Below are positions 51,334-60,291 of a stretch of 64,000 nucleotides of DNA, one piece after another. The stretch is from contig NZ_JAYWXI010000003.1 in the NCBI RefSeq assembly GCF_036016955.1, forward strand, positions 124,001-188,000, read 5' to 3'. This stretch comes from JAYWXI01 sp036016955. Lineage in GTDB: Bacteria > Bacteroidota > Bacteroidia > Flavobacteriales > Weeksellaceae. The notes under the pieces are model-generated. The model ran no database searches. It had not been told where the DNA came from and saw nothing but the letters and a program-made list of their open reading frames with translations. Both the position numbers and the translations under genes were made by a program. How positions within the stretch are numbered: the first letter of the stretch is position 1; every line of letters starts with the position of its first letter.

Positions 51334-52461
51334 TTAGCGAATCGCCGTGCGGTAATCCGACAGAACGCTGCGCTGCTGTTTGTCGCCTTGCTGCCTCTGT
51401 TGATCCCCCGGAGGAATAAAATCGTTACTCAATTTTATAGCGTTAGGAATAACCTGCCGAAACTGTACCGGAGGAATCCCCAAAGCATTCTTCACCCCCG
51501 GATCGATTAAGAAGTTGGAAATACTTTTATGGATGTACCCCATGTTTCTTTTGACGACTTCCAGTTTAAGGAGATTTACCGCCGTATTTTCATTCAAAAG
51601 AGCCTCTGCAAGCTTTAAGGAATCTTCATCCGGCTCTCCTTGGTACTGCGTCCAAAAGTAGAAAAAGGAAACCGCCTCCCTCCGATGGGTCGGAATCAGT
51701 TCTAAAGGGACGCCCAAAAGATAAGTTACGTATTTCCACAAGTGAAAAATGCCGGCTTCCTCCCGTGCCGAAAATTTAAAATTCAACCGCTCCAAGCCGT
51801 ATAAAAAATAAACCGTAAAAGCGATATGCGTAGCAATCATATCGGCATGGTTAATCGGAATCCCATAACGATCGTCTTCCCAATCCGGAAACTTCCCAAG
51901 AATCATTCCCCGTGAAGCCGAGTGAATCAGCCTGGTCCTAAGACAGGCATCCAAACGAATTTGACTCGCTTCGGGCGAACTTCGGGAAACATCCACCCAA
52001 AATCCTAGCGTATTATAAAGACGGTGAACTGCTCCTTTTTCCAAAGCTCCCGTAGCAACCAAGGGTTTAGTGAGGTTCGCAAAATAGTAGCCTCCCAAAA
52101 GGGCAAAATCCCTCAATACCAGCAGTCCCACCAGCCCGCTTCGTTCCGATAGTCGGCATCCTTCGGCCAATAAATCTTTATCCAACCATTCGGGAACTAG
52201 GCTTAGCTTAGCTTTGAACGCCGTGTAATCCTCAGGAAGCTCGCTTTCGGATGCTTGTCCATGCAACGATTTCATAATGGTAGAAAAACGCCCGTCTTTC
52301 ATCCATCCGTTCACCAAAGCGTCCATTTCTTCATCATAGCGGTAAAACCAATCGGTGGAATACCCTCCCTGAAGTTCATTTTCGGAAATGCCAGCCCAAT
52401 CGAGAAAATCTTTCCCGTTACCCTCCGTCCAAAACCGTTTATTCTTTGGATTTTTTATCAT
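51334..52461 (-). CDS. oxygenase MpaB family protein (DUF2236)
   Basis: A 375-residue protein of the ER-bound-oxygenase MpaB / latex-clearing (Lcp) superfamily. The helical core contains RLDACLRTRLIHSASRGMIL, with the conserved Arg and the His that would ligate heme b in Lcp-type enzymes. The upstream LLVLRDFALLGGYYFANLTK and downstream INHADMIATHIAFTVYFLYG are also family-like. No signal peptide is apparent. Known members oxidise polyisoprenoids or terpenoid side chains; the substrate here is unknown. It is between purB and ogt on the same strand, with gaps of 67-87 bases. Confidence 0.82.
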   Translation of the reverse strand: MIKNPKNKRFWTEGNGKDFLDWAGISENELQGGYSTDWFYRYDEEMDALVNGWMKDGRFSTIMKSLHGQASESELPEDYTAFKAKLSLVPEWLDKDLLAEGCRLSERSGLVGLLVLRDFALLGGYYFANLTKPLVATGALEKGAVHRLYNTLGFWVDVSRSSPEASQIRLDACLRTRLIHSASRGMILGKFPDWEDDRYGIPINHADMIATHIAFTVYFLYGLERLNFKFSAREEAGIFHLWKYVTYLLGVPLELIPTHRREAVSFFYFWTQYQGEPDEDSLKLAEALLNENTAVNLLKLEVVKRNMGYIHKSISNFLIDPGVKNALGIPPVQFRQVIPNAIKLSNDFIPPGDQQRQQGDKQQRSVLSDYRTAIR

Positions 52462-52528
52462 TTTCTTAAAATTTTAAAATTACCATCCAAAGGACTATTG
52501 CAAATAACGAGCCTTTTGAATGAACTCC

Positions 52529-53035
52529 TTAAAACAAAACCGCTTTTTCCAGTTGCAAAAGTTTTTCCTTTCGCCAAAGGCCTCCCCCATACCCCGTTAA
52601 CCGCCCATTACGGCCAATCACCCGATGGCAAGGCAAAAGAATGGAAATACGATTCTGCCCGTTAGCGTTGGCTACCGCTCGTACCGCCTGAGGACGTCCG
52701 ATATTTAGAGCCTGCTGTTGATAACTTATCGTACAACCGTAAGGAATCGTTTGAAGAGCCGCCCAAACCTCTCGCTGAAAATCCGTGCCGGCCAAAGAAA
52801 GCGGTACGGAAAACTCACGGAGCCGTCCGGCAAAATACTCTTCAAGTTCTGCTTCCAAAAGTGAAAAATAAGGACTTTTTCCTTCAGCCAACTCACTCCG
52901 CCAAAGGCTTTGAATCGCACTTAAACTTTGCACCAACGTTGCTTTATCCGAAAACTCCAAAAGGCAAATACCCTTTTCGTCGGCACAAGCCGTCATTTTC
53001 CCCAAAGGCGTTTCAATCGTATGAATCAAAAGCAT
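52529..53035 (-). CDS. ogt: methylated-DNA--[protein]-cysteine S-methyltransferase
   Basis: A suicide repair protein that removes alkyl groups from O6-alkylguanine, 168 residues (Ogt size, without an Ada domain). The active-site cysteine is C136 in ILLPCHRVIG. The helix-turn-helix arginine region RAVANANGQNRI precedes it, and GYGGGLWRKEKLLQLE follows. All key residues are present. It starts 64 bases after a VOC-family gene. Confidence 0.95.
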   Translation of the reverse strand: MLLIHTIETPLGKMTACADEKGICLLEFSDKATLVQSLSAIQSLWRSELAEGKSPYFSLLEAELEEYFAGRLREFSVPLSLAGTDFQREVWAALQTIPYGCTISYQQQALNIGRPQAVRAVANANGQNRISILLPCHRVIGRNGRLTGYGGGLWRKEKLLQLEKAVLF

Positions 53036-53099
53036 AACCCCGAATTTATTTCGTATTTAAAAAGATTAAAAAAAGGAAGCCTCAATGACTCCCTCATAA

Positions 53100-53525
53100 T
53101 TATCTTTCCTCAAAATTCACCATCCAATTGATGCCAAACTTATCGGTAAGCATGCCAAAATAAGCCCCCCAAAAAGTATCTCCCAAAGGCATGGTTACAC
53201 AACCTCCTTCGGAGAGTTTTGAAAATACCGCCTCGGCTTCCTCCCGACTTTCCGGAGTTACCGAAACCGAAAAATTATTTCCTTGGGAAAAAGAAGGAGC
53301 CCACTCGCCGCCGACATCGCTTCCCATTAATACCGTAGAGCCGATTGGTAAACTCACGTGCATGATTTTATTTCGATCCTCTTCCGAAACCGTCATTCCT
53401 TCACCGGAAGGCATCTCGCCGAAACGACCAAGGTAAGTGAACGCTCCACCAAAGACTTCACGATAGAAATTAAACGCTTCTTCGCAATTGCCATTAAAAT
53501 TCAAATAAAGATTGATTGTTGCCAT
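53100..53525 (-). CDS. VOC family protein (PhnB-like)
   Basis: A 141-residue glyoxalase/bleomycin-resistance-fold protein of the PhnB/DUF1338-like small group. It has the opening INLYLNFNGNCEEAFNFYREVFGG and the ending FWGAYFGMLTDKFGINWMVN, typical of the 3-demethylubiquinone-9 3-methyltransferase-like VOC proteins. The metal-binding residues of true glyoxalases are not all obvious. Function is unknown. It is in a minus-strand row with ogt downstream and the porin gene upstream, separated from the latter by a terminator. Confidence 0.85.
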   Translation of the reverse strand: MATINLYLNFNGNCEEAFNFYREVFGGAFTYLGRFGEMPSGEGMTVSEEDRNKIMHVSLPIGSTVLMGSDVGGEWAPSFSQGNNFSVSVTPESREEAEAVFSKLSEGGCVTMPLGDTFWGAYFGMLTDKFGINWMVNFEER

Positions 53526-53581
53526 TTTGTTCTGATTTTAAAAGAAAGGACACAGCAATAAATATACCCATTCGTTCAGGA

Positions 53582-53620
53582 AAAACAAAATCCCGCGAAA
53601 TAATCGCAGGATTTTGTTTT
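53582..53620 (-). terminator. intrinsic terminator after the porin gene
   Basis: AAAACAAAATCC / GGATTTTGTTTT, a 12-bp stem with an inner GCG/CGC pairing, starting 5 bases past the porin stop. Confidence 0.85.
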
Positions 53621-53624
53621 AGAG

Positions 53625-54866
53625 TTAAATTCCCATCTCGATTTGCAAACGAAGGTACCAATTATCCCTCTTCGTTCCGTCGTAATATCTGAAGTCATTC
53701 TTGGAAACTTCCAACTGTGCTTTAAAAGCGTGTTCCCATAAATATTTCGTCAATCCCAAAGAATATTGCTTTTGTTTTGGCATAAATCGAAAGACGTCAT
53801 CATGAGGATTCAAAGTCGAAAACCGCCCGATGATTTCCCAATTTTTAGGAAAAACATAACTCAACTGCGTGTCATACCCTTGGCCAGTGTAAACGAAATT
53901 GGATTCCAAAAGGTTCTTCGGGTTTACCGCTATCGGAGAAGCTCCCGGTGTCCGGCGATTCATGTACGAAGACATCAATGCCCAGCCGTTGTATTTCAAC
54001 AAAGCATCCGCCAAAAGCGAAGACATCGTCTTGGGCTCATACAAAAGGCTCCCTTGTTGCCCCGCCGTACGCCGCGCGTGCTGGTTGTAATGGTAGGTGG
54101 CTCCCAAATAAAGCTTCGGGGTTTCCTCCCTCATCAAATCCCCTTCAAAAAACTCCCCGCCCTTCTTGAAAGCTCCGAAAGGAAAAATTTCTAAACGACC
54201 GGTATAAGCTAGTCCATTATCCTTCGTCTTGGTCCAGTTACGCCCCTCTCCTGTAGAAACTGTCGTACGAATATTAAATCCAAAATCATAAGGATTTTGA
54301 CTTCTGAGGTAATACGCATGAATCCCAAAATCCCGATCAATATTAAAAATGGCATTGTTAATCGAACGATCCGTAAGCTGTAAAGCCCCCGACGAATTTA
54401 CCCTCTGACGGTTTCCAGGCAGTTTGGTTTGTCCAAAACCGAAACTCCAAGACTTATTCGGCGTATAAAAAATCATCGCATCCCGAATGACGTTCAAATC
54501 GCCATCGTCCTCCAAAGGCCCCACATCCTTGGGAGCAAAGGATAATTGAATCACATACAAGAATTTCGGATTCCCCACATAGCCATCCAAACGAAGCCGT
54601 AAGCGCCGAATCATAGCTTCGTAAGAGACTTCGTTGTTCTCGCTCAAAACCTCCATTCGGTTTTGCATGCGGAAGCGGATATTCATCTGAAACAAGCTGT
54701 CCGGAGAAGTCATCCCAACGCCTTTCCCAAAGTTATAATAAGGCAACGATTCGATTTTGATTTCGTCCTCGGCGTCCAAGACCAACGTGTCCTTTTTCTT
54801 TTGGGCCAAAAGCATCCCGCTACAAAGAAGAACAAAAAGAAATAAAAGCCTTCCTTTCATTTTCAT
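53625..54866 (-). CDS. OprP/OprO-like porin
   Basis: A 413-residue outer-membrane beta-barrel of the phosphate-selective porin (porin O/P) family. A signal peptide (LLFLFVLLCSGMLLA, cleavage before QKK) is followed by MNIRFRMQNRMEVL, YEAMIRRLRLRLDGYVGNPK and FLYVIQLSFAPKDVG, the conserved start of the barrel. The last strand NWYLRLQIEMGI ends in a hydrophobic residue rather than the usual Phe. The start overlaps the kbl stop by 4 bases (ATGA); a second ATG two codons later is equally possible. Substrate cannot be deduced. Cotranscribed with kbl. Confidence 0.88.
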   Translation of the reverse strand: MKMKGRLLFLFVLLCSGMLLAQKKKDTLVLDAEDEIKIESLPYYNFGKGVGMTSPDSLFQMNIRFRMQNRMEVLSENNEVSYEAMIRRLRLRLDGYVGNPKFLYVIQLSFAPKDVGPLEDDGDLNVIRDAMIFYTPNKSWSFGFGQTKLPGNRQRVNSSGALQLTDRSINNAIFNIDRDFGIHAYYLRSQNPYDFGFNIRTTVSTGEGRNWTKTKDNGLAYTGRLEIFPFGAFKKGGEFFEGDLMREETPKLYLGATYHYNQHARRTAGQQGSLLYEPKTMSSLLADALLKYNGWALMSSYMNRRTPGASPIAVNPKNLLESNFVYTGQGYDTQLSYVFPKNWEIIGRFSTLNPHDDVFRFMPKQKQYSLGLTKYLWEHAFKAQLEVSKNDFRYYDGTKRDNWYLRLQIEMGI

Positions 54867-56062
54867 GATCCGATAACGCCTAACTCTTTCCCTACTTTCT
54901 CAAACGCCGCAATGGCCTTGTCCAAATGCTCTTTCGTATGAGCCGCCGACAACTGAACCCTGATTCTGGCCTTGCCTTTAGGAACCACCGGATAAAAGAA
55001 GCCTATAACATAGATGCCTTCATCCATCAGCCGTTCTGCCATTTTTTGAGACAGAGGCGCATCGTAAAGCATCACCGGTACAATCGCCGCATCGCCATCG
55101 GGAATATCAAACCCTTTGGCCTTCATCTGCGTACGGAAATACTCGGCGTTAGCCATCACCTTATCCCTCAGTGTAGTGTCCTCCGCCAACATATCCAACA
55201 CCTTGATGGCCGCCCCGACAATCCCCGGTGCCAGCGAATTGGAAAAAAGATAAGGTCTTGAGCGTTGTCTCAACATATCAATGATTTCTTTTTTGCCGGA
55301 AGTAAAACCTCCCAAAGCCCCACCTAAAGCCTTACCCAAAGTGGAAGTAATGATATCCACCCGACCCATCACGTCGTTGGCTTCATGGGTTCCGCGCCCT
55401 GTTTTACCGATGAATCCCGTAGCATGAGAGTCGTCCACCATCACCAAAGCATCGTATTTCTCGGCCAAATCGCAGACGCCCTTCAAATTCGCGACAATCC
55501 CATCCATTGAGAAAACCCCATCGGTTACAATGATTTTAAAGCGATGTTTTTTCTCGCTGGCCGCTTTAAGTTGAGCCTCCAAATCTGCCATGTCATTATT
55601 TTTATAACGGTAACGGGCCGCTTTGCAAAGTCGCACTCCGTCAATAATGGAAGCGTGGTTAAGTTCGTCGGAAATAATCGCATCTTCCTCCGTAAACAAA
55701 GGTTCGAAAACCCCTCCGTTCGCATCAAAGCAAGCCGCATACAATATGGTGTCTTCCGTACCCAAAAATGCCGAAATCTTTTCTTCCAAAGTCTTGTGAA
55801 TATCCTGAGTTCCACAGATAAAGCGAACCGAAGACATCCCATACCCGTGGGTAGCCATCATTTCCTGCGATGCTCTTACCACCTCAGGGTGATTGGACAA
55901 TCCTAAATAATTGTTAGCACAAAAATTAAGAAGACGCTTTCCGTTCGCCATAATTTCTGCCGATTGGGACGAAGTAATAATTCGCTCTCGCTTATAAAGC
56001 CCTTCGTTATCAATATTTTGCAACTCATTACGAAGATGAGTGATAAACTGTTGTGAAATCAT
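54863..56062 (-). CDS. kbl: glycine C-acetyltransferase (2-amino-3-ketobutyrate CoA ligase)
   Basis: A PLP-dependent alpha-oxoamine synthase of 399 residues that cleaves 2-amino-3-ketobutyrate to glycine and acetyl-CoA in threonine breakdown. Signatures are FCANNYLGLSNHPEVV, MSSVRFICGTQDIHKTLE, VDDSHATGFIGKTGRGTHE and the PLP lysine in STLGKALGGALGG. These fit Kbl better than serine palmitoyltransferase or BioF. A longer frame begins at 56089, but MISQQFITHLRNEL from 56062 matches the family N-terminus. The threonine dehydrogenase gene is not nearby. Translationally coupled to the porin gene. Confidence 0.93.
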   Translation of the reverse strand: MISQQFITHLRNELQNIDNEGLYKRERIITSSQSAEIMANGKRLLNFCANNYLGLSNHPEVVRASQEMMATHGYGMSSVRFICGTQDIHKTLEEKISAFLGTEDTILYAACFDANGGVFEPLFTEEDAIISDELNHASIIDGVRLCKAARYRYKNNDMADLEAQLKAASEKKHRFKIIVTDGVFSMDGIVANLKGVCDLAEKYDALVMVDDSHATGFIGKTGRGTHEANDVMGRVDIITSTLGKALGGALGGFTSGKKEIIDMLRQRSRPYLFSNSLAPGIVGAAIKVLDMLAEDTTLRDKVMANAEYFRTQMKAKGFDIPDGDAAIVPVMLYDAPLSQKMAERLMDEGIYVIGFFYPVVPKGKARIRVQLSAAHTKEHLDKAIAAFEKVGKELGVIGS

Positions 56063-56121
56063 ATTCTTTTGTTTTTTACAAGCCCCCAATTTACAAAAAA
56101 CCCTCAGATATTAAAAACGAA

Positions 56122-56151
56122 AACTCCGCACGTTAAACAACGTACGGAGTT
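56122..56151 (-). terminator. intrinsic terminator after dacB
   Basis: AACTCCGCACGT / ACGTACGGAGTT, a 12-bp stem with one mismatch, followed on the minus strand by TTTTCGTTTTTA. Confidence 0.8.
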
Positions 56152-56171
56152 CCTTGTTCCTAATTTTAATT

Positions 56172-57629
56172 CTATAAATTGACTGCAGGCTCCAAAAGTT
56201 CTTCCATGCGTTTTTTTACCTGATCCACAGATCCTGCATAATTATTGATCAACAAAGAAAAGGTAAGCGTTTTGCCCGAACGCGTTTTAATATATCCGGC
56301 AAGCGTTTTTACCTTATTTAAGGTTCCCGTCTTGGCAAAAATCTGACCGTAGCCTTCTCCAAAAAACATTTTCTTTAAGGTTCCCGTCTGTCCTGCAACC
56401 GGCAGAGAGTTAAAAAAATCCTTATAATAAGACTCTTTCATTTCTCCTGCCAAAAACCGGGCCTGAGCCATCGGCGTTACCCGATGGCTTCTCGAAAGTC
56501 CGCTTCCGTCTACATAAACCAAAGCCGAAGTATCAAAATTCTTTTGTTTCAAATTCTCCGTGACTACCGCCCGACCCGACTCCAACGTTTGGTCGCCCTG
56601 CTTCTGGAAGCCCACCATCCGAAGCAAAGACTCGGATAAAGCATTGTCACTCCTTTGATTGGTATCATACACAATATCACTGAGCAACGGCGAACGATAA
56701 AGTGTAATTAACGTTCGGGTTTCAGGATCGCGATCCACCATTTTGGGCGTTACCTTTCCGGCTACTGCAATCCCTTTTTTTATCAAGCTTTCCCTGAGTT
56801 TCGTTGCCAAATAACTCGGTGCATCGGGTAGTTTGGTGTCCACCCATTCGCCCTCGAATTTATCGGCATAAACAAGCTGGTGGATATAAGGCGAAACGTA
56901 AAAATAAGACTTGTCATCCGAAAACGGATTGTTCTTTTTGGTTAATTTTTCGTTTCTGGGATTGATATTCCTTGTCGTTCCTACCGGTAAATAATAGCTT
57001 CCGTGCTCCATCCAAACAATGTTTTCCGGAAGGGTAGCACGTTTGTTTTCCTTGAATACCGCCGTCTGAATGATAATATCACCGGTAATTTTTTTGATCC
57101 CCTTCGCCGAAATCTCCTGAACAAAATCGGCCAAAAGAGAAGTATAGTTGCTCGCTCCGGCTTTACCCGTTCCCAATGAAGGATCGCCACTTCCCACAAT
57201 ATACAGATTGCCTTCCAAAACCCCATCGGGATTAAGGCTTCCCGAATATTCCAACTGGGTAATCCATCGAAATTTAGGACCTAAAAGCGAAAGCGCCGTA
57301 TCGGTGGTCAAAAGTTTCGTGGTGGATGCCGGAACAAAAGCTTCGTTCTCGTTATAAGCACTAACGACCTTCTGAGTTTTGGGGTCGTAAATAACAAAGC
57401 CCCAATTGGCATTTTTCAGCACGGGATCGCTCATCAGACGATTGATGTTTATATCAATTTCGTCCTTAGTGCTCAATGTGTATTTTTCCGATTCTTTTAC
57501 CGAGGAAGACGCCTTAGCTTGATTTTCATACATCGAAGCATAATGAGTCGGAATACTCCCGGACTGCGCCGAAAGCCCTCCCGATAAAACAATGGCAAAA
57601 ATTGAAATATAATGTCTAATATTTTTCAT
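56172..57629 (-). CDS. dacB: D-alanyl-D-alanine carboxypeptidase/endopeptidase (PBP4, DacB)
   Basis: A periplasmic class C low-molecular-mass penicillin-binding protein, 485 residues, trimming or cleaving peptidoglycan peptides. A signal peptide (IFAIVLSGGLSA) is followed by the three active-site motifs: SxxK in VPASTTKLLTT (about 103), SxN in RSDNALSESLLRM (about 335) and KTG in FAKTGTLNKVKT (about 432). The insert between SxxK and SxN is the size expected for the PBP4 type. It has a well-matched promoter at 57707-57734 and its own terminator. Confidence 0.95.
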   Translation of the reverse strand: MKNIRHYISIFAIVLSGGLSAQSGSIPTHYASMYENQAKASSSVKESEKYTLSTKDEIDININRLMSDPVLKNANWGFVIYDPKTQKVVSAYNENEAFVPASTTKLLTTDTALSLLGPKFRWITQLEYSGSLNPDGVLEGNLYIVGSGDPSLGTGKAGASNYTSLLADFVQEISAKGIKKITGDIIIQTAVFKENKRATLPENIVWMEHGSYYLPVGTTRNINPRNEKLTKKNNPFSDDKSYFYVSPYIHQLVYADKFEGEWVDTKLPDAPSYLATKLRESLIKKGIAVAGKVTPKMVDRDPETRTLITLYRSPLLSDIVYDTNQRSDNALSESLLRMVGFQKQGDQTLESGRAVVTENLKQKNFDTSALVYVDGSGLSRSHRVTPMAQARFLAGEMKESYYKDFFNSLPVAGQTGTLKKMFFGEGYGQIFAKTGTLNKVKTLAGYIKTRSGKTLTFSLLINNYAGSVDQVKKRMEELLEPAVNL

Positions 57630-57706
57630 TGGTTTTGACTCTATTACGGCAAGTGAAACCCCTTAAAAAAAATCTCAATATGGCGTTTCTCTTTATTCCG
57701 AACGTT

Positions 57707-57734
57707 CAAAAGTATAAATTATTTTGAAAGTCAA
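57707..57734 (-). promoter_or_regulatory. flavobacterial -33/-7 promoter for dacB
   Basis: On the minus strand, TTG (within TTTGACTTT), 17 bases, then TACTTTTG, an exact TAnnTTTG. It is about 78 bases upstream of the dacB start, leaving a leader of roughly 70 bases. Confidence 0.6.
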
Positions 57735-57762
57735 AGCATTAGCCTCTTTTAAAATAACAGAA

Positions 57763-57794
57763 TTTATGTTAAAATACGTTAAAAATCAACATAA
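57763..57794 (-). terminator. weak AT-rich hairpin at the end of priA
   Basis: TTTATGTT / AACATAAA, an 8-bp AT-only stem spanning the priA stop codon. It may be a weak terminator; low GC makes this uncertain. Confidence 0.3.
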
Positions 57795-60223
57795 ATATTC
57801 TTTTTCACGGATTGATACCCCGTAATCTCGTCGAATTCCGCCAGCGCACGAACCACCTCCTTCTTGAAAAGAGTATAGCGTTTTCCACGTGGCAGTTTCA
57901 AAAGAATTTGATAGTGATACATCAGATTAATTTTGGCAATCGGTGCTTTTTCCGGCCCCAAAATGCACTCGATGGGAAGGTATTTCCGCAATACCGAACC
58001 CAAAAACTGAGAGGCACGATCCACTTTATCCTCTTTGCGATGTTTTAATTCAATTAGTATCGTTTTCGTGAAAGGCGGATAATGAAATTTTTTGCGTTCC
58101 TCCAAAAGATAATCGTAAATCGTACGATGATCGCTGGCTTTAATCAACTGAAAAACCGAATGGGTCGGATTAAACGTCTGAATCAGCACCCGACCAAGCC
58201 CAGAGCTCCGCCCCGCCCTTCCCGAAATTTGGGTAATCAGCTGGTAAGCCCTTTCTTCCGCCCGATAGTCCTGAACATATAACATCTGATCCGCCCGAGG
58301 AACCACCACCAAATCAATCGCTTCAAAATCCAACCCCTTGGCCATCATTTGCGTGCCCACAATAATATCGGTTTCCCTATTTTCAATCTTTTCGTAGAGC
58401 TTTTCATAGGCAAATTTTCTTCGCATACTGTCCACATCCATTCGATCCACGCCCGCATCGGGAAACAGCCGACCAACTTCCTCATAAATTTGCTCCACTC
58501 CGATTCCTTTCGTATTAAGCTTTTCCGAATTACATTTCGGACAATTTCTCGGCTTGGAAGATTTATGACCGCAGTAATGGCACTTTAATTCGTTCACGTA
58601 TTTATGGTAAGTCATCACCACATCGCAATTCGAGCAATACGTCACGTAACCGCATCCTTCGCATTCCACAACATTGGCGTACCCTCTTCTGTTATGTAAA
58701 ACCATAATCTGCCGCCGATGCTCCAAAGTCGTTTTCATTTCCTCCAAAGCCGACAAGGTGAAATTTCCGTTTACTTTTTTGGTGTCCTGTGCCTCCTTAA
58801 AGTCAAGAAGCTCATACACGGGTAAAGCCGACCGCCCGAAACGTTCGCCCAAATAAACCCTTTCGAGTTTACCTTTTTCTGCCAAATAATAAGAATCAAC
58901 AGAAGGCGTGGCTGAGCCCAAAAGCAAACGGGCATCGTATTTTTCTGCCAAAACCATCGCCGCATCCCGACCATTGAAATAAGGACTGGCCTCCCTGGGA
59001 CGATAGGCCGAATCGTGTTCTTCATCCACAATAACCAGTCCCAAATTTTCAAAAGGCAAAAACAGTCCGATTCGGGTGGAAACCACCACCTTAAACGTGT
59101 TGTTCTTTATCTTTTTCCAAACTTCAACCCGTTCAAAATCGGTTAACTTTTGATGGTAAAAACCAATTTGCTTACCGTATTTTTTCTCCAGCCTTTGAAG
59201 AATTTGTTTGGTTAGGGCAATCTCTGGCAGTAGCAAAAGCGTGTTCTTTCCTTCGCTAAGTGTTTTTTCGATTTGCTCCAAATACAAATGCGTCTTTCCC
59301 GATGCCGTCACGCCATGCAACAGAACATTTTTTCCCGAAGCAAAGGCACGGGTCATTTTTTCGTTTGCTTCCGATTGCGTTTCCGTTAAAGTCTCCAACG
59401 CTTCCGTTGCCCCTTCATAAGCCTCCAACCGATCCTTGTGAAGGTGGTATTCTTCCAACAACCCCTTTTCGCAAAGCGATTTGAATTGAGACTGAGAAAA
59501 GGCCCCCTCCTCAAAAAGAGTAGATTTCCGGAGAGGATTTTCCGGATGCTCCGTCAGTTTTTCTACTACCGTCAAAAATAATTCCTGCTGCTTCGGCGAG
59601 CGTTTTAACCGAACCAATAGCCGAGAAAGTTCGGACGCCTCGTAATTCGGACCGAGACGGACATAAGCCACTTCTTTTGCTTTGTATTTTTCCGCGACTT
59701 TTTCGTCAATTTCGATATACTGAAGCGAAAGAAGCGAATTAATCGTTCCTATAATGTCCCGCTTGGGAATAAAAGCTTCTATTTCCGTCAGATTCACCAA
59801 CTGGCGAACCTCCAATGCCTGAATAAGATAGGTTTCATTGACATCCAAAAGCTCAAATTCAATCCGAACATTCGGTTTTAATTTCAAATACGTCTCGCTT
59901 TCCAATTTCAAAGAAGAAGGAAACGCCAAACGGTAAATCTCACCGATATTGCATAAATAATACGCCGAAAGCCAAAGCCAAAAGTCAAGTTGCTGACGAG
60001 GCAAGAGGGGAGCGTCATCCAAGAAACTAATAATTTCCTTCGGCGAAAAATCCTCCGGAGGCGTATCATGCAGACGCAGAATAATCCCTGTATAAATTTT
60101 CCGCCCCCGAAAAGGAACCAAAACACGCATCCCTTCCACTGCCATAGAAGCCATGGCTTCGGGGATACGATAAGTGAATACCCCCTTCAAATTAAGCGGC
60201 AATATAACTTCGGCAAACGTCAA
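57779..60223 (-). CDS. priA: primosomal protein N' (replication restart helicase PriA)
   Basis: A 3'-5' superfamily 2 helicase that restarts stalled replication forks, 814 residues. The N-terminal 3'-DNA-binding domain (VILPLNLKGVFTYRIP) is followed by Walker A in LLHGVTASGKTHLYLEQ (about 300), DEEH in LVIVDEEHDSAYR (about 395), and a zinc-binding module with eight cysteines (CEGCGYVTYCSNC through CPKC, about 525-565). Motifs V/VI follow in GTQMMAKGLDF and ISGRAGRSSGLGRV. The usual 730-820-residue length is met and all motifs are intact. Confidence 0.97.
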   Translation of the reverse strand: MTFAEVILPLNLKGVFTYRIPEAMASMAVEGMRVLVPFRGRKIYTGIILRLHDTPPEDFSPKEIISFLDDAPLLPRQQLDFWLWLSAYYLCNIGEIYRLAFPSSLKLESETYLKLKPNVRIEFELLDVNETYLIQALEVRQLVNLTEIEAFIPKRDIIGTINSLLSLQYIEIDEKVAEKYKAKEVAYVRLGPNYEASELSRLLVRLKRSPKQQELFLTVVEKLTEHPENPLRKSTLFEEGAFSQSQFKSLCEKGLLEEYHLHKDRLEAYEGATEALETLTETQSEANEKMTRAFASGKNVLLHGVTASGKTHLYLEQIEKTLSEGKNTLLLLPEIALTKQILQRLEKKYGKQIGFYHQKLTDFERVEVWKKIKNNTFKVVVSTRIGLFLPFENLGLVIVDEEHDSAYRPREASPYFNGRDAAMVLAEKYDARLLLGSATPSVDSYYLAEKGKLERVYLGERFGRSALPVYELLDFKEAQDTKKVNGNFTLSALEEMKTTLEHRRQIMVLHNRRGYANVVECEGCGYVTYCSNCDVVMTYHKYVNELKCHYCGHKSSKPRNCPKCNSEKLNTKGIGVEQIYEEVGRLFPDAGVDRMDVDSMRRKFAYEKLYEKIENRETDIIVGTQMMAKGLDFEAIDLVVVPRADQMLYVQDYRAEERAYQLITQISGRAGRSSGLGRVLIQTFNPTHSVFQLIKASDHRTIYDYLLEERKKFHYPPFTKTILIELKHRKEDKVDRASQFLGSVLRKYLPIECILGPEKAPIAKINLMYHYQILLKLPRGKRYTLFKKEVVRALAEFDEITGYQSVKKNIYVDF

Positions 60224-60291
60224 AATAAAAATTTAATCGGTATTACAATCATAAAACTAAGACTAAAAGCAGCCCCCTAAAAAATAATTAA

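Noticed and set aside
54863..56062. Serine palmitoyltransferase (sphingolipid synthesis) instead of kbl
   Set aside because: The motifs MSSVRFICGTQDIHKTLE and DDSHATGFIGKTGRGT and the 399-residue length fit glycine C-acetyltransferase better; no acyl-carrier or ketosphinganine reductase gene is adjacent.
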